This document shows positions 49,123 through 58,508 of a DNA stretch of 64,000 bases, piece by piece. Source of the stretch: Alphaproteobacteria bacterium. Its GTDB lineage: Bacteria; Pseudomonadota; Alphaproteobacteria; UBA8366; GCA-2717185. The stretch spans positions 496,001 through 560,000 of the forward strand of contig WLWY01000003.1 of assembly GCA_012103325.1 (NCBI GenBank), written 5' to 3'. The notes under the pieces are model-generated. The model saw only the letters and a program-made list of their open reading frames with translations. It was not told where the DNA came from and ran no database searches. The translations under genes were made by a program, and so were the position numbers. Position 1 is the first letter of the stretch, and every line of letters begins with the position of its first letter.

Positions 49123-50685
49123 CTACCCTTCCCAACTCTCCAACGCCGCGACCTCGCGGCCTGCGATGCGGCCGCCGATGAAGCATTCGGACAGGTTCGC
49201 GCCCGACAAATAGAGGTGGCCCCAGATGCTGCCGACCTCGCCCGCTTCGTAGAGGCGCTGGATCGGCTCGCCGTAGGCGTTCAACACACGCTGTTGCGCG
49301 TCGTGCACCGGGCCGCCTTGGGTGTTCGACACCACCGGCCAGATCTCGCCGACATAGAAGGGTGGCGTCGCAATCGGAGCCATGGTCTGGGACGGGCGGT
49401 TGTGGGCAGAGTCCTGCCCCGCCGCGCAGGCGGCGTTCCACGCCTCCAGACTCGCTTCGAGCGCCCCGACTTCGCAGCCGATGGCCGCCGCCAATTCCGC
49501 GACATCGCTGCATTTGGTCAGGATGCCGTTTTGCACCTCCGCGAGGTTATCGTCGCTCCATTCGTAGGGCGTGACGTCGCGGTCGTTGAAGACAACGCCG
49601 CCGAGCGGGTACATCTGCCGCCCGACCTCGTCCACCACCGCGTAGCACGGTACGAAGGGCTGGCGCTGTATGGCCGGGTCCATCACATCGAGCGGGCGGT
49701 GGCCGGTGTCCTGCAGGTAGGGCTCGTATTCGTTCATGAAGCGGCGGCCGGTGCGGTCGAGCAGGATCCAGCTCATCACCGCGTCCGTCTCGCGCACGTC
49801 GGGCACCCAGTCCGGCAGGCGCTTCATGCGGATGGCGAAAGGGAAACCCGGGTCCGGATGGCGAAAGCCGTACGACCCGTGGAAGTGCCACATGTGCCAG
49901 AGATCGGCGCCGACGTCGCTCGCCATGCGGATGCCATCGCCGGTATTGCCGCGGAACGCCGCCGACAGCACCGGGTTGAGCTGCCAGTACTGGCGCTGCA
50001 TCTCGGGGTTCGCCTCGAACCCACCGCAGGCCAGGATGACGCCCTGGCGCGCGCCGATGGAACGCGGCCCGTCCGGCCCCTCGGCCCAAAGGCCGCGAAC
50101 CGCACCGTCCTCCCCGGTAATTAGTCGGCCCGCGGCCGCCGACAGGCGCACGGCGATGCCACGGCGGGCGTTGACGTTGTCCTCCAGCACCTTCATCAGA
50201 TTGGTGCCATTGCGCAGCGAGCGCGCATGGGGGTAACCCGTCTCCCGGTCGAAACCGGGCACGTTGTCGATCTCCAGGAAATACATGGAGTCATGCCCCG
50301 GAAAGGGATAGTTGCCGGGCCGCTCGACGCGCACGCTCTCCGCCCCGTTCACCTTGACCAACTCGGCGACGAAATCTTCGACTTCGAACATGCCGTCTAC
50401 GAAGGCGCGTATCACATCGTCCGGCGTGGTGCCGTCATTGGTGGCTTTCAGATAGGCAAAGGCCGCCTCCCGGTCCCGCGACAGCCGCAGCCCGCCCCCC
50501 GCGCAGACCGAAATGCCGCCGGGATCGGCCATCTTCTCCAGCAGCAAAACCTGCGCGCCCGCATCGTGCGCGGCGATGGCGGAGACGGCGCCGGCGAAGC
50601 CGTAGCCGACGACGATGACGTCCACGGTTTCATCGAAAGCGGTGACGTGACGGGGGTATGGCGCGGTCATGGCCAAGGGTAACAT
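49123..50685 (-). CDS. FAD-dependent oxidoreductase of the fumarate reductase/ketosteroid dehydrogenase type
   Basis: The 520-residue flavoprotein starts with the dinucleotide fold VIVVGYGFAGAVSAIAAHDAGAQVLLLEK (about 24-52), followed by ILACGGFEANPEM in the middle and a C-terminal GSIWGHLYLSGANLSECFIGGRIAGREVA that closes the FAD site. This is the FAD_binding_2 layout shared by 3-oxosteroid 1-dehydrogenases and soluble fumarate/urocanate reductases. The substrate is not decidable. The start may be M1 (50685) or M6 (50670); neither has a clear ribosome site. Confidence 0.85.
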   Translation of the reverse strand: MLPLAMTAPYPRHVTAFDETVDVIVVGYGFAGAVSAIAAHDAGAQVLLLEKMADPGGISVCAGGGLRLSRDREAAFAYLKATNDGTTPDDVIRAFVDGMFEVEDFVAELVKVNGAESVRVERPGNYPFPGHDSMYFLEIDNVPGFDRETGYPHARSLRNGTNLMKVLEDNVNARRGIAVRLSAAAGRLITGEDGAVRGLWAEGPDGPRSIGARQGVILACGGFEANPEMQRQYWQLNPVLSAAFRGNTGDGIRMASDVGADLWHMWHFHGSYGFRHPDPGFPFAIRMKRLPDWVPDVRETDAVMSWILLDRTGRRFMNEYEPYLQDTGHRPLDVMDPAIQRQPFVPCYAVVDEVGRQMYPLGGVVFNDRDVTPYEWSDDNLAEVQNGILTKCSDVAELAAAIGCEVGALEASLEAWNAACAAGQDSAHNRPSQTMAPIATPPFYVGEIWPVVSNTQGGPVHDAQQRVLNAYGEPIQRLYEAGEVGSIWGHLYLSGANLSECFIGGRIAGREVAALESWEG

Positions 50686-50739
50686 GACGCGGCGCGCGCG
50701 TGGAAATCAGCGGTTGGGGCGCTCCGCCGGCATGCGGGC

Positions 50740-51639
50740 TTAGCGCTTTGCGAGCGCCAGTGACGCTGCCGATGCCGTTGCCGCTGCGGGGAGTTCGAGC
50801 ACGATATTGACCCGGCGGTTCTGTTGCCGCTGTTCCGGCGAGGTATTCGGCACCAGCGGTCTTGTGTCGGCGAACCCGACGATTTTCAGCTGGTGCGATC
50901 CGATCCCGTTGGCGATGAAGTGGCGCGCCACGGACGACGCCCGCGAACCGGACAGCTCCCAGTTCGACGGGAACAAGGCGGTCTTGATCGGCAGGTTGTC
51001 AGTGTGGCCTTCCACGACGATGGCGCTGGCATGCGATTTCAGCAGTCCCGACAAGCGCGTCAATATGCCGATGCCGCTCTCGCTGAGATTCGCGCGGCCC
51101 AGGGGGAAGAGCACGTTCGCCTTGATTTCGACCTCGACGATCCCCTGCCGGTCGCGCACCCGGATGTCGTCCCCCAAACCATGTTCGCCAATCTGCTCCT
51201 GCAATACCGCCAGCGTGTCGTTTTCGAGTTGTGGCTGAGGCTCCGCCACGTCCGGGGCGGCGCCAACCTGAAACGACGCCGGCGTTACATCGAGCGGCCG
51301 GTCGGTCGAGGTGCCACTGTTCGCGGAAACATCGTCGCGCAGAGAGCCCGTCATGATGCCGGCGCCATATTTGGCGAGGCTCATGCCATGCTTGAACTGG
51401 TCGAACTTGTCCTTATCGAAACTGGCGTAGCTGAGGATCATCACCAGCAGCGTGATCAGCAACGTCACCGTGTCCAGATAGGTTAGCATCCATTCGTTGC
51501 CGGGTTTGGTCGTCGTACTGTCGAGCAGGTGCGCCTTCATGCGCCGCGGGCTGCGTTGCGGCACGGCATCGGCCGGTTCCGGCGCCGCGCCCATCAAGCC
51601 GAATACGCGTGCTTCCGCTTCCGGCGCGATATCCTTCAT
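50740..51639 (-). CDS. motB: Flagellar motor protein MotB
   Basis: The 299-residue stator subunit starts at ATG 51639, which overlaps the motA stop as ATGA. A single transmembrane helix contains the proton- or ion-binding aspartate D56 in WMLTYLDTVTLLITLLVMIL. The C-terminal OmpA-like peptidoglycan anchor contains VVEGHTDNLPIKTALFPSNWELSGSRASSVARHF. Low-complexity linkers join them. No other flagellar gene is in the window. The open frame continues upstream to 52059 but that part is a shadow of motA. Confidence 0.92.
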   Translation of the reverse strand: MKDIAPEAEARVFGLMGAAPEPADAVPQRSPRRMKAHLLDSTTTKPGNEWMLTYLDTVTLLITLLVMILSYASFDKDKFDQFKHGMSLAKYGAGIMTGSLRDDVSANSGTSTDRPLDVTPASFQVGAAPDVAEPQPQLENDTLAVLQEQIGEHGLGDDIRVRDRQGIVEVEIKANVLFPLGRANLSESGIGILTRLSGLLKSHASAIVVEGHTDNLPIKTALFPSNWELSGSRASSVARHFIANGIGSHQLKIVGFADTRPLVPNTSPEQRQQNRRVNIVLELPAAATASAASLALAKR

Positions 51640-52469
51640 GCCAATTTCTCCTGCACGCGCAGCCGGAACGATCGGCTGTCGTCCAATTCGTCTTCGTATT
51701 CGGTGAGAAAGGAGTTCAGCGTTTCGCGAATATAGGCCGGCGTGCGTTTTTCGCTCAGCAGATGAATGGCCTCGACCACCATGCTGAGGTTCCGCACGCG
51801 CTGTTTGGTTCTCTCCTCCAGCATCGCGGCGACCGGCTTGAAGATCAGGTTGGCGAGGATCAGCCCGTAGAAGGTCGTGATCAACGCCAGGGCCATGTTC
51901 AGCCCGATCAGCTCCAGCCCTTCGCTGCCCATGTCGTAGAGCATATTGACCAGGCCCAGGAGCGTACCGAGCATGCCGAACGCCGGCGCATACATCCCCA
52001 TGGTGCGAAAAACATTGGCTTCCGACGCTTCCTTGGCTTTCAACCGGGTGATCCGCCATTCCAGGAGATCCATGATTTCGTCGATGCTCGCCCCATCGAT
52101 GATGAGTTGGATGCCGGAGCGCAGGAAGGGGCTGCGGATATTGGCCAGAACGGTCTCAACCTTGCCGATCTGCGCGTTGTGCCAGAGTTTCGCGATCCGG
52201 ACGACCTCGTTGACATCTTCGGTGTCGTAGGCCCGCTCGTTTTTCAACGCGACCAGAAAACTCCGCCAAACCCGGAAAATGTAACGCGGCGGGAAACTCA
52301 TCAGCGTCGCGGCAATGGTTCCGCCCAGGACGAGGGCGAAGCCGGGAATATTAATAAAGACCAGGGCATCGCTCGCCGTCGCCCAGATCGCGGCCCCGAC
52401 AATGACGGACCCGACAATCATGCCCAAGACGGCCGATGGGTTGATACGTCTGATCATAATAGTTCCCAT
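51636..52469 (-). CDS. motA: Flagellar motor protein MotA
   Basis: The 277-residue stator subunit has four transmembrane helices, with the second cytoplasmic region carrying RSGIQLIIDGASIDEIMDLLEWRI and the last helices GMYAPAFGMLGTLLGLVNML and MALALITTFYGLILANLIFKP. It surrounds MotB to form the torque-generating channel, PomA-like in its short loops. The start may be M1 (52469) or M5 (52457), the latter with GGGA at good spacing. Confidence 0.92.
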   Translation of the reverse strand: MGTIMIRRINPSAVLGMIVGSVIVGAAIWATASDALVFINIPGFALVLGGTIAATLMSFPPRYIFRVWRSFLVALKNERAYDTEDVNEVVRIAKLWHNAQIGKVETVLANIRSPFLRSGIQLIIDGASIDEIMDLLEWRITRLKAKEASEANVFRTMGMYAPAFGMLGTLLGLVNMLYDMGSEGLELIGLNMALALITTFYGLILANLIFKPVAAMLEERTKQRVRNLSMVVEAIHLLSEKRTPAYIRETLNSFLTEYEDELDDSRSFRLRVQEKLA

Positions 52470-53092
52470 TCCAAATTCAGAGCCGTTTCAAAGATAGATC
52501 GGCTTCTTCGAGCCTGCCCCGACAGCAAATCCCCCCGGGTCATGTCGCCACGTTGCGCCACCCGCCGCCGCGGGACGGCCCTCAAATGGGTTAGCAAACC
52601 GTTAAATTTTCAATTTTAGCGTTAATATATGATGTATTTTATATATTCATAAGTCTTTGATTTTTAATATTTATCATCCTGCCGGCCCTATTGGCGGCGG
52701 TTTCCCGGCAACGCGGGGACGACCATATCATCGGTCCCAAATTCGATGTCAGGACAGTCTGCTGGACCGCTTACACCACGTCGTGCCATGCAACGGACCA
52801 GTGGAATAACCGCTGCGACGCAACAAAAGTGCGCATGGCAGACACTTACGAGGCAAGCAAACTTAATAACACTCAAGGAACATGGCTATGTCAGGTTTAT
52901 CCCAAAAGCGGACGTCGGTGATCCAAATTGCCATTTCCGCTTTTGACCTAACTCGGACGTGACACCGCTGGAACCGCTCGACGCGGCGATCCAGTTCGTT
53001 CCGGATACCGAGTTTTGTCGGAAACCCTTACGGCGCCGGCGACGGAATACAACAATGCGCTGTGTGAGACGGTCCGAGATATCCGGTACAGC
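52470..53092. other. Gene-free interval with AT-rich promoter region and repeat remnant
   Basis: I find no convincing gene in this 620-bp stretch. 52589-52680 is strongly AT-rich and is the likely control region of motA. Around 52880-52945, CCCAAAAGCGGACG and CATTTCCGCTTTTGACC form an inverted pair (AAAAGCGGA/TCCGCTTTT), resembling a dispersed short repeat of alphaproteobacteria. Small open frames here are not conserved in character. Confidence 0.55.
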
Positions 53093-54416
53093 CTACTCAA
53101 GAGGCTTGTCTGGCGCGGGGTTAACTTCGAGGTGGTCGTAGCGTGGTTCGCGTCTAAGCCCATCAGCCGGGTAGGTTTTGACGAGGCGAAATTTTTCAAC
53201 GTCGTAGGTGATGCCGTCCACTAGGCAAGCATCGGCCACGCGGGGGTTGTAAGCATGCAGCCAGGCAAAGTTCTTCTTAGTCCAGGAGAGGATCGCCTTG
53301 TGGAGGGCGCGACTGTCCTTATCGTTAGCGCCGTCGCTAAGCGTGAACCCCATAACGTTTAGGCACATGCCAAGGATCTTGGCCCCCTTGAAGTTCGGAA
53401 AGCGCTCCATTTCCACGACTTCGTCGTATAGGAGACGTCGGAGCTTGAACTTCACCACCCTGCCGGCGGGGTCATCAAGGTGGTGGAAGTTAAACAACTC
53501 TCCCCACACCATGTTATGCTGAATATCCCAGCATTCCCATTGTGGGGATTTGACGTACGAGGCATGGAAGATCACCTCAAAAATCATGCTGGCGATGTGA
53601 TCATAGAAGGTCTTGCGCCGGTAGCCGTGTTCCTCGCGTACCCGAATGCGGATTTGCTCGGGAACTCCCTTCTCGTTGAGTATCTTGACTGCGTCTTTAA
53701 TGAACTCGACGATGACGCGAAGACGGCGGACCGAATCGTTGTCCAAAGTGTTAGTGAGCTCGTTCAGCTTGTACAAGTCGGAGGCGGCGTGCTCGATGTA
53801 GCCCTTGGCACGAAAAAGGACGTAGGAATGACTCCAGAACTGATTATCCACGTAGTCCTGAAACGTGATAAGCACGATCCGAGAGTAGGCCTCCCACTGG
53901 TCAGCATCCCACTTTCTCTTACCCCAGATGTCCGGGTCGAGCATCGTCCCAACATTCTCGACCATTTGATAGTTCGCGAACATCGCTTGGCTGAGCGGCT
54001 TGAGATAGCCGATCAAGCCCGATTCGTAGCCTTCGGCCTCGTGGTAGAGGAATGAATCCTTGTTGGCCAGCGCCTCGTTGACGATGTTCTTGGCGAAGGT
54101 CTCAATCTGGATATTGTACTTCTTCGTCTCGCCCATCTCCTGAAACAGGGCCAAGGCGGTGACTGGCGAGGACTCAACGATTGCTCGACAGAGCCTTTTG
54201 TCAGCTATCAGGAGCAGGAGGTCGTTGGCGTATGCGTCCACCTTAGGAGGACTAGAAGGCTCCTTATCGTCTTTGCCTCCGGGGTACATCTTGGACACGC
54301 CCCTGTCCGTCGCGTGGTGAACAAGCGCCCTCGCCGATCGAGCGAGTTCATCGGCGATCACCGCTAATTCCGATGAATTCCCCCTAAGTATGAAACTGTA
54401 CAGTGTCTGTGCGAAG
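53093..54416 (-). pseudogene. 3' part of an unknown membrane-protein gene split by IS66
   Basis: This is the C-terminal about 438 residues of a protein whose N-terminal part is at 56825-57224 beyond the IS66 element. Removing the element and one copy of the 8-bp duplication joins KRNAKRFA directly to QTLYSFILRGNSSELAVIADELA in one frame. The segment is soluble, with a charged helical character and no recognised motif; regions such as HNMVWGELFNFHHLDDPAGR look conserved-like. The open frame extends to 54472 only because the IS end happens to be open. It is probably not expressed as a normal product. Confidence 0.85.
54409..54416. repeat. IS66 target site duplication, left copy
   Basis: GTGCGAAG immediately left of the IS66 end. 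The identical octamer is at 56825-56832. Eight base pairs is the duplication length of the IS66 family. Confidence 0.93.
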
Positions 54417-54461
54417 GTAAGCGTCCGGCCTGACCGCTCTGCCGTGCAGAAGAAGTGAGGT

Positions 54462-54491
54462 TTAGTGTCCACTTGTTTAGGTGGACACTAA
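54462..54491. promoter_or_regulatory. Hairpin at the IS66 left end
   Basis: TTAGTGTCCAC (54462-54472) and GTGGACACTAA (54481-54491) form an 11-bp perfect stem with an 8-nt loop that covers the tnpA start region. It may limit read-in translation or transcription of the transposition genes, or be a binding site for a transposition protein. Confidence 0.55.
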
Positions 54492-54858
54492 CGGGGATCA
54501 GGATGTGGCGAAGCGGGGCAAGCGTCGGCGCTGGAGTGCAGACGAGAAGCGGATGATTTGCGCACAGACGCGGTTTGCGGGCGTTTCGGTTTCACAGGTT
54601 GCACGGCGCTACAATGTGAACGCCAATCAGGTTTTCAACTGGCTGAAAGATCCCCGGTTTGCGGGAAGTGACACGGTCGATGACGCCGCCTGTTTCCTGC
54701 CGGTTGAGATTGCGCGTCACGTCGAGCACGAAGCCGAGCGCCCTGTTGGTGACGAAGGCAAGATCGAGGTCACGCTTGCCGGAGGTCATCGCTTGAGCAT
54801 TAGCGGCCCTTACGATCCCGAAGCGCTCGTACGTCTGCTCCGGTGCTTGTCGGGATGA
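54481..54858 (+). CDS. tnpA: IS66 accessory protein TnpA
   Basis: The 125-residue protein starts with GTG 54481 inside the hairpin. The helix-turn-helix [47 protein letters not shown] is the IS66 OrfA pattern, with a C-terminal [17 protein letters not shown]. It is needed with TnpB for efficient IS66 transposition. It ends in an ATGA overlap with tnpB. Confidence 0.9.
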   Translation: MDTNGDQDVAKRGKRRRWSADEKRMICAQTRFAGVSVSQVARRYNVNANQVFNWLKDPRFAGSDTVDDAACFLPVEIARHVEHEAERPVGDEGKIEVTLAGGHRLSISGPYDPEALVRLLRCLSG

Positions 54859-55202
54859 TCCCGGTTCCCACGAACACGAAGGTTTGGCTTGCGGCCGGCG
54901 TGACGGACATGCGTAAGGGGGTCAATGGGCTGTCAGCGCAAACAGAGAAGGTTCTAAAGGCGGCGCCGTATTGCGGTCATCTGTTCGTCTTCCGGGGTCG
55001 CCGTGGCGATCTGATCAAGGTGATCTGGTGGGACGGGCAAGGGGCATGTCTGTTCTCGAAGCGTCTGGAGAAGGGACGGTTTGTCTGGCCGTCTGCGAAA
55101 GCGGGCAAGGTTGCGCTGACCCCGGCTCAATTGGCGATGCTGCTGGAAGGGATTGATTGGCGCATACCACAACGAACGTGGCGTCCCCTGACGGCTGGGT
55201 AA
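54855..55202 (+). CDS. tnpB: IS66 accessory protein TnpB
   Basis: The 115-residue protein [22 protein letters not shown]... is a standard IS66 Orf2 protein ([55 protein letters not shown]). ATG 54855 overlaps the tnpA stop. Length and motifs are intact. Confidence 0.95.
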   Translation: MIPVPTNTKVWLAAGVTDMRKGVNGLSAQTEKVLKAAPYCGHLFVFRGRRGDLIKVIWWDGQGACLFSKRLEKGRFVWPSAKAGKVALTPAQLAMLLEGIDWRIPQRTWRPLTAG

Positions 55203-55315
55203 AGTCGTTTCACAGCAAAGGGTTGTCAATTTCCGGGGATTCCCATGCGGGGTGGCGGCTGATAGATTGCCGGCATGCTCGACGACGCTGAGAACCTGCC
55301 GCATTAAAAGGTCTG

Positions 55316-56773
55316 GTGGCATCGCTGGCGTCGGAAGTGAAGTCACAGGCGGTGTTGATCGAGAAGCTCCAACACCAATTGGCCGGGATGCGCCAGCATC
55401 GCTTCGGGTCGCGCTCGGAGGCTCTGGATCAACTGGCGTTGACGCTGGAAGACGAAGAGATTGCGGCGTCCGCGCAGGAGCCCGCGTCAGACGATGCAAA
55501 TGCAGATCAATCTGCAGCGCCAAAAGACAAGCCCAAACGTAAACCGCTGCCCGGTCATCTCCCACGCAACGAGACAACACTGTCGCCGGGCGATGCCTGT
55601 GGGGAATGCGGCGGTGCGCTCAAAACGCTTGGCGACGATGTCACCGAGGAACTGGAATATGTCCCCGGACGTTTTGTCGTGAACCGGATTGTTCGCCCGC
55701 GCATGGCCTGCACCTGCTGTGAGACGTTCCATCAGGCAGCCCTGCCGTCGCGGCCGATTGAGCACGGGCGGCCCGGTCCTGGCCTACTGGCCCATGTGCT
55801 GGTCAACAAGTACGCCGATCATTCGCCTTTGTACCGGCAAAGTCAGATATTCCAGCGCGAGGGGATCGATCTGGACCGCTCCACCCTGGCCGATTGGGTT
55901 GGCAAATCCACGGCTCTGTTGGAACCTTTGGCGGACGCCGTCGCGCGCCATGGTTTAAAGGGACAGGCCCTCTTCGCCGATGATACGCCGGTAAAAATGC
56001 TGACCCCAGGCTCCGGTAAAACCAGGACCGCGCGGCTTTGGGCCTATGTCCGCGATGAACGACCCTGGGCCGGAGAGGCGCATCCTGCCGCATGGTATCA
56101 GTTCTCGTCCGACAGGAAGGGCGTTCGCCCGCGCGAACATCTAGCGGACTTCACGGGCTTCATGCATGCCGATGGCTATGCGGGGTTCAATGACCTGTAC
56201 CGCACGGGCAAGGTGACGGAAGTGGCCTGCATGGCCCATATCCGACGCAAGTTCGTCGATATCCACAAAGCTCAGGGATCGGCGATTGCCGAGGAAGCCA
56301 TAAAACGTATCGCCACACTCTATGGCGTCGAGAAGGAGGTTCGGGGCCAATCGCCGGATCAACGGGTGAAGATCAGGCAGCGCCAATCAAAACCAATCTT
56401 CGACGACCTGGAATCATGGCTGCATGCCCAATTGACCCGGATATCCGGCAAATCACCCTTAGCCGGTGCTATTCGCTACGCCCTGACCCGCATGAAGAAG
56501 CTGCGACCATATCTAGATCACGGCTTTCTTGAACTCGACAACAATACCGCAGAGCGATCCATGCGGCCCATCGCCCTGGGGCGGAAGAATTATCTCTTCA
56601 TGGGGTCCGAGGCCGGCGGCAAATCAGCCGCCATCGCCTATACGCTGATCGAGACAGCAAAACTCAATGGCGTCGATCCGCAGGCCTGGCTAACCGACAC
56701 GCTAGCCTGTATCGCCGACCATAAAATCAATCGGATCGACGAACTGCTCCCCTGGCGTTACGCTCAAACCTGA
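55316..56773 (+). CDS. tnpC: IS66 transposase TnpC, 5' end disturbed
   Basis: The 485-residue DDE transposase has the catalytic aspartates in [11 protein letters not shown] and [10 protein letters not shown] and the glutamate in [22 protein letters not shown]. The earliest start in frame is GTG 55316. The codons before it (GCA TTA AAA GGT CTG from 55301) are also family-like. An ATG at 55275 reads [10 protein letters not shown] and then stops at 55305 in another frame, which looks like the original N-terminus separated by a small deletion. A residual start with AAAGG just upstream may still allow translation. Confidence 0.85.
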   Translation: MASLASEVKSQAVLIEKLQHQLAGMRQHRFGSRSEALDQLALTLEDEEIAASAQEPASDDANADQSAAPKDKPKRKPLPGHLPRNETTLSPGDACGECGGALKTLGDDVTEELEYVPGRFVVNRIVRPRMACTCCETFHQAALPSRPIEHGRPGPGLLAHVLVNKYADHSPLYRQSQIFQREGIDLDRSTLADWVGKSTALLEPLADAVARHGLKGQALFADDTPVKMLTPGSGKTRTARLWAYVRDERPWAGEAHPAAWYQFSSDRKGVRPREHLADFTGFMHADGYAGFNDLYRTGKVTEVACMAHIRRKFVDIHKAQGSAIAEEAIKRIATLYGVEKEVRGQSPDQRVKIRQRQSKPIFDDLESWLHAQLTRISGKSPLAGAIRYALTRMKKLRPYLDHGFLELDNNTAERSMRPIALGRKNYLFMGSEAGGKSAAIAYTLIETAKLNGVDPQAWLTDTLACIADHKINRIDELLPWRYAQT

Positions 56774-56780
56774 GCGTAAC
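56757..56780 (+). terminator. Perfect hairpin at the end of tnpC
   Basis: GTTACGCTCA and TGAGCGTAAC form a 10-bp perfect stem around AACC, overlapping the tnpC stop codon (56771-56773). There is no T-run, so it could stop ribosomes or transcription, or be a recombination-related structure within the element. Confidence 0.5.
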
Positions 56781-56824
56781 AGTCCAACGTCATCATAGGC
56801 AGGGCTGCTTTACCGGACGCTCAC

Positions 56825-56832
56825 GTGCGAAG
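56825..56832. repeat. IS66 target site duplication, right copy
   Basis: GTGCGAAG identical to 54409-54416, directly following the right terminal inverted repeat. Confidence 0.93.
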
Positions 56833-57224
56833 CGCTTCGCGTTGCGTTTACCGAACGTCGGCGGTCTGATGAATGCGAACCATGCCCAAGTTAGGAATGT
56901 CAGAAGGATCAAGCCGGCGAGGATGGCCTGCCATGAGGCGGGCGTCAGCAGGTTCCCGCGCGGCACCAGCCACGCCTCTGCTCGCCAAAGGTCAGTCAGC
57001 AGAGTGAGTCCACCGACCGCAGCGACAACGCTGAAAGTCAGACCTTGGAGTGGTATGGGCGCGACCCTAATGCGAAAGCGGTAGCGGATGTCTGCGATGG
57101 TCCACGCCAAGACCACGAGTGCTAGGCCGGCCAGGAGCTCGGGGAACCCAAAGAGTTTTTGTTCCTTTGCGTCAAGCGGGATAAAGCATACCCCCATGAA
57201 GCATTGTTCAAGTGACATGGGCAC
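56825..57224 (-). pseudogene. 5' part of the unknown membrane-protein gene split by IS66
   Basis: ATG 57224 starts MPMSLEQCFMGVC. The first about 133 residues contain three or four transmembrane helices (FPELLAGLALVVLAWTIADI, LTFSVVAAVGGLTLLTDLW, SWQAILAGLILLTFLTWAWF) and end at KRNAKRFA, where the IS66 target site lies. Without the insertion the frame continues into 54408 downward for 438 more codons, giving a protein of about 571 residues: membrane N-terminus and soluble C-terminal domain. In the present sequence it reads 10 codons into the IS end and stops at 56793. Confidence 0.85.
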
Positions 57225-57331
57225 TCCTCCTGACTACTGCGGCCTCAATGTTTCTTTGAATGTGCCTGGGAGAAAACGGGACACTATATTTAACTATGGC
57301 TCACCCGACCCGGCCTTCGGAGCCAGGGCCG

Positions 57332-57769
57332 TCAGTCGATAATTTTGAATTCGACCGGAGTTCCGTCTGGAAGGTCGTCAATCTGCTGGGCAACGTCTCC
57401 TGAAAAGCCAATCAACTCAATCAGGCTGATTTGTCCGATATTCGCGATTTCGTAGTCGCCACCCAAAACTGCAGGGACCTTCAAGCAAAAACAGCGACCT
57501 TCTCCCGGCTCCCCCAGGATTGCTCGGGCCTCTGCAGTCAATCTCGTCATTTCCCAGTCCGCCTGGAATTCCGGATCCTCTCGCAACGGCGCAAACTGCG
57601 GCGCGGTGTCCGCGATCAATGAACACAAAAGATCTTCCGGGCAAATGCGCCAGTACATGCCGCGCTCATCTTTGATTAAAAGGTTACCAAACGAATTTTG
57701 CGCCACAATCTCGCGAGGCCGAATGCCGGTCCAACCCCACGCTTCCGATACAGCAGTCAAAAGTTTCAT
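57332..57769 (-). CDS. DUF1851 / Tdi1-type immunity protein
   Basis: The 145-residue protein (ATG 57769, MKLLTAVSEAWGWTGIRPREIV) has the DUF1851 signature NSFGNLLIKDERGMYWRICPEDLLC. The family includes Tdi1, the immunity protein against the type VI DNase Tde1. No Tde1-like toxin or type VI gene is present nearby, so it is an orphan immunity gene here. An upstream start at 57781 would add four residues. Confidence 0.8.
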   Translation of the reverse strand: MKLLTAVSEAWGWTGIRPREIVAQNSFGNLLIKDERGMYWRICPEDLLCSLIADTAPQFAPLREDPEFQADWEMTRLTAEARAILGEPGEGRCFCLKVPAVLGGDYEIANIGQISLIELIGFSGDVAQQIDDLPDGTPVEFKIID

Positions 57770-57925
57770 GCGCTCGCACAACGGTGAGTACAGGGATCGA
57801 CGCCCCTTTAATCCAGGGGCTTAAGCGCCTAGCGGCCTGCCGAGCTTTGCAAAAGAACTACAGTCTCGGATCCGATGCTAAAATAACGCTGCAAATGAAT
57901 AGCCATACTTTGATTGAGGTATCAG

Positions 57926-58360
57926 ATGGACCAAACTATGCAAGCAATTTCGAGCGATCTCCAAACTCAGTGGCAAGACCACTTTCATATGAGAGATCAG
58001 ACGTGGAAGGTTCTTCAATATTCCATTCTTTTCTTCTTGGGCGTAGTGGGACTAGAGATTAAGCAACCAAATGAAGCCATTTTAATTGTAGCAAACACAG
58101 CCCTTCTAGTGACCAGCATTTTCGGTTTTATTGTGGCACTCCACCACCGCCAACGCCAGAAAGAGAAGTTCGAAATCATACTAATTTATGAAACGAAACT
58201 CGGCCTATACGAACTGATAAAACCAGTTCTCGATAATGCCCATAGGACAATCGCAGGACGGATCAACACGTCTACCTATATCGTTGTTATGCAGCTTGCA
58301 TTGGCACTTATGGCAATCTTACTGCTTGGAAGCCACTATTCGTCCTCGTTATGGATTTAG
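57926..58360 (+). CDS. Small unknown membrane protein, AT-rich gene
   Basis: The 144-residue protein (ATG 57926, GAGG 6-9 nt upstream) has an amphipathic N-terminus (MDQTMQAISSDLQTQWQDHF), two close helices (LQYSILFFLGVVGLEI and AILIVANTALLVTSIFGFIVAL), a soluble segment (KFEIILIYETKLGLYELIKPVLDNAH) and a final helix (VVMQLALALMAILLLGS). No family recognised. Its codons are markedly A/T-rich compared with the core genes, a sign of horizontal origin. Confidence 0.65.
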   Translation: MDQTMQAISSDLQTQWQDHFHMRDQTWKVLQYSILFFLGVVGLEIKQPNEAILIVANTALLVTSIFGFIVALHHRQRQKEKFEIILIYETKLGLYELIKPVLDNAHRTIAGRINTSTYIVVMQLALALMAILLLGSHYSSSLWI

Positions 58361-58508
58361 GAGTATCGTTTGGTCTTTGAGGCACAATATCATTTCTGGC
58401 TAGACGCATTTCTCTGGCACCCTACGTACTGGCAGAAAAAGGGCACTATCCTTAACTATGTGACCGACTCCGCTGCTTGTGTTCTCGCGCGGCCGAATTT
58501 GCGCCGAA

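Larger units (their letters stand above)
54417..56824 (+). mobile_element. IS66 family insertion sequence, complete ends
   Basis: A 2,408-bp element with inverted ends GTAAGCGTCCGG (left) and, on the complement of the right end, GTGAGCGTCCGG: 11 of 12 match, and the terminal GT is retained. It contains the three-gene IS66 set tnpA, tnpB, tnpC in order and orientation, and is flanked by a perfect 8-bp duplication. The sharp duplication argues for a recent insertion, but tnpC has a disturbed 5' end, so transposition competence is doubtful. Confidence 0.95.

Noticed and set aside
51640..52059. N-terminal extension of MotB
   Set aside because: It overlaps motA in another frame, and the ATGA overlap at 51639 is the usual coupled start.
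52691..52946. Short plus-strand frames between motA and the split gene
   Set aside because: They overlap each other in different frames across a dispersed repeat remnant, with no ribosome site.
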